NCBI GenBank assembly: GCA_900554335.1
Contig: USGT01000008.1
Location: forward strand, 1-48,420
Reading direction: 5' to 3'
Origin: an uncultured Oscillospiraceae bacterium
GTDB taxonomy: Bacteria > Bacillota > Clostridia > Oscillospirales > Acutalibacteraceae
DNA: 48,420 bases
Shown here: positions 46,977 through 48,420 of the stretch, piece after piece
How positions within the stretch are numbered: the stretch's first letter is position 1
How the letters are laid out: each line of letters opens with the position of its first letter
Made by a program: the position numbers and the translations under genes
The notes under the pieces: generated by a model
What the model saw: the letters and a program-made list of their open reading frames with translations, nothing else
What the model was told of the DNA's origin: nothing
Database searches by the model: none

Positions 46977-48420
46977 TTATTTTTTCTGCTTTGCCGGTTC
47001 AGGGTCGTTAATAAATTGAATAGTTCCATTTTTCCCATCGCCTGCGTTTTTCCCGGTTTGTTTAAGTATATTTTCTTTAATCTTTGCTGCTTTCTCATTT
47101 TTTGGCAAAGTTACTTTTTCAAGGTTTTTACAGCCTTCAAATGTCAAACCTTTAACAGTTGTAACATTTTTTAAATCAACTTCTTTTAAGGAATTGCAGT
47201 TATAAAATGCACCCTTTCCAATATTGGTAACACGCCCTAAATCAATTTTTTCTAATGACTTGCATCCGGAAAACATATACTCTTTAATATCAGTAACGCC
47301 CCCTAAATCAATGCTTTGTAATGCTGTGCAGTCAGAAAACGCCGCTAGTCCAACAGTTTTAACATTTTTGAAATCAATGCTTTGTAATTTTGTGCAGCCT
47401 TCAAATGCATACATTCCAACAGTTGTAACATTTTTAAAATCAATATTTTGTAAGGCTTTGCAATCTCCAAATGCCCAATTTTTAATAGTTTTAACATTTT
47501 CTTTTATAACAACGTTTTCGATTTTATTTTCGTATCCTTCAACTTTTCTAAAATCATTTTCAGTTTTAACGGTAAAAGTTTTTGTTTTTTCATCAAAAGG
47601 GCTCATTTCAGCTGCTTCAATTTTTTCTTGCACTTCAGTATGAACTTCATTTGCTTTTTGGATGTTATCACCCAACTCTCCAACAGCATCGTCTAGTTTT
47701 TTTGATTCTCTTTTAACATTTTTTGCAGCTTGTTGCTTTTTTTCTTCAGAAGCTTTAGGGTTATCTTGAATATTTTCTAAATTAGCTACAGCTTTTTCTG
47801 TATTTTCAATTTGATTTTCTAATTCTTTAATACTTTTTCGCAGCTGTTTTTTAGCTTCTCCCAGCTCTTTTTTCGCTTCAGCATTGTCTTTTACATCACT
47901 AATTGTTTCTTCCAATTTACCCACCAATCCATTAGTCATATCTAAAGATTTTCTGCTTTGTTCTTGAATTCCTTCAGCTTCATCAAGAATTTTTTCGAAA
48001 GCCGCTTCCCTTTCCACTTTTTCTCGCAAAATATTCGGAATGTCACTATTGAAAAAGTCGGCTACTTCTTTATCATCTATCGCAGAACGTTTGATATAGT
48101 CTTTAGAGTTAGCCTTTTTTGCTTTAAAATTAAAAGCCTTGATATAGTCTTCTACCTTATTCGGGTCAAATCCATGTTTGAATTTCGAGAGTTTTTTGCT
48201 CATGTCATGAAGAATCCTGCTTGTGCGAGAAACAAGCCTGTTTTTAGCCATTTGTCCCTTAAAGTTTTCTTTCAGCAAACCTTGCCATACTTGCGGAAAA
48301 TCTAAACTTTCATTAAATTTTTCTTCGAAATTTTCGCAAGCAGCTCGCATTTTTTTAACTTTTTCCTCGTACTTTTCTTGGTCTTTTTTGTTTGGGTTTG
48401 TTGTTTTTGTGCTTCCTATT
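46977..48420 (-). CDS. Coiled-coil plus LRR_5 protein, 5' end beyond the window
   Basis: The frame stays open from ATG 48350 to the window edge (N-P-N-K-K-D-Q-E-K-Y-E-E-K-V-K-K before that Met), so the gene is larger than the 457 residues downstream of the Met. The visible part is a basic helical region (about 1-110), a coiled coil (about 110-250, E-A-K-K-Q-L-R-K-S-I-K-E-L-E), then about seven LRR_5 repeats (A-F-x-x-C-x-x-L) and a tail with K-E-N-I-L-K-Q-T-G-K and F-I-N-D-P. The repeats and tail match the gene at 1-609. No signal peptide visible, since the N-terminus is missing. Confidence 0.85.
   Translation of the reverse strand, partial: IGSTKTTNPNKKDQEKYEEKVKKMRAACENFEEKFNESLDFPQVWQGLLKENFKGQMAKNRLVSRTSRILHDMSKKLSKFKHGFDPNKVEDYIKAFNFKAKKANSKDYIKRSAIDDKEVADFFNSDIPNILREKVEREAAFEKILDEAEGIQEQSRKSLDMTNGLVGKLEETISDVKDNAEAKKELGEAKKQLRKSIKELENQIENTEKAVANLENIQDNPKASEEKKQQAAKNVKRESKKLDDAVGELGDNIQKANEVHTEVQEKIEAAEMSPFDEKTKTFTVKTENDFRKVEGYENKIENVVIKENVKTIKNWAFGDCKALQNIDFKNVTTVGMYAFEGCTKLQSIDFKNVKTVGLAAFSDCTALQSIDLGGVTDIKEYMFSGCKSLEKIDLGRVTNIGKGAFYNCNSLKEVDLKNVTTVKGLTFEGCKNLEKVTLPKNEKAAKIKENILKQTGKNAGDGKNGTIQFINDPEPAKQKK

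Overview
The window looks like a low-GC, spore-forming member of the Clostridia (Firmicutes), probably an uncultured anaerobe. The reasons are A+T-rich DNA with strong AGGAGG ribosome sites, frequent TTG and GTG starts, a Firmicute-order rimP-nusA-rnpM-ylxQ-infB-rbfA-nrnA-truB operon, and the sporulation genes yunB and cotJABC. I cannot name a genus.

Layout. 1-8600: the end of a leucine-rich-repeat (LRR_5/BspA-like) gene, tRNA-Thr and tRNA-Tyr, a triple-LysM protein, an internally duplicated charged protein, and a tandem family of five secreted LRR paralogues sharing a motif (EKKPFK or similar) just after the signal peptide. 8636-15958 (minus strand): the nusA-infB translation/transcription operon, ending in a ribF that lacks its kinase half. 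16078-22313 (minus): a compact phage head module (terminase small and large subunits, portal, protease with a nested scaffold start, capsid, connectors) with no tail, lysis or integrase genes. 22437-26165: a small YtxH-like gene, yunB and a three-gene ABC importer. 26276-45957: cotJA, cotJB and a cotJC gene in four pieces. 46111-48420: a TAG-interrupted small gene, a Nudix hydrolase, and a second large LRR/coiled-coil gene running off the edge.

The outstanding feature is cotJC. This manganese-catalase-like spore-coat gene is cut into four in-register segments (26738-26829, 29350-29664, 39448-39564, 45861-45957) by three separate elements of 2,520, 9,783 and 6,296 bp. Each element ends at its right side with a different large serine recombinase whose stop codon lies 20-57 bp before the crossover. 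Joining the two ends of each element gives an attP-like inverted repeat around a GG or GA dinucleotide. Removing all three restores an uninterrupted 206-codon cotJC. The arrangement resembles the skin element of sigK and SPbeta of spsM, where excision in the mother cell rebuilds a sporulation gene, but here it is threefold in one short gene.

Each element has its own cargo. Element 1 carries tRNA-Glu(CTC), tRNA-Asn(GTT) and a 100-residue ORF. Element 2 carries a secreted multidomain polymorphic toxin (C39-like peptidase plus a toxin_44-like C-terminus) with a lipoprotein that may be its immunity factor, and two further exported proteins. Element 3 carries a class B sortase and two cell-wall-anchored proteins. 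Elements 2 and 3 each have a 44-54 residue gene just upstream of the recombinase, and element 1 has a 59-residue gene at its opposite end; these are candidate excision (directionality) factors. Excision itself is an inference from the junctions, not something the sequence proves.
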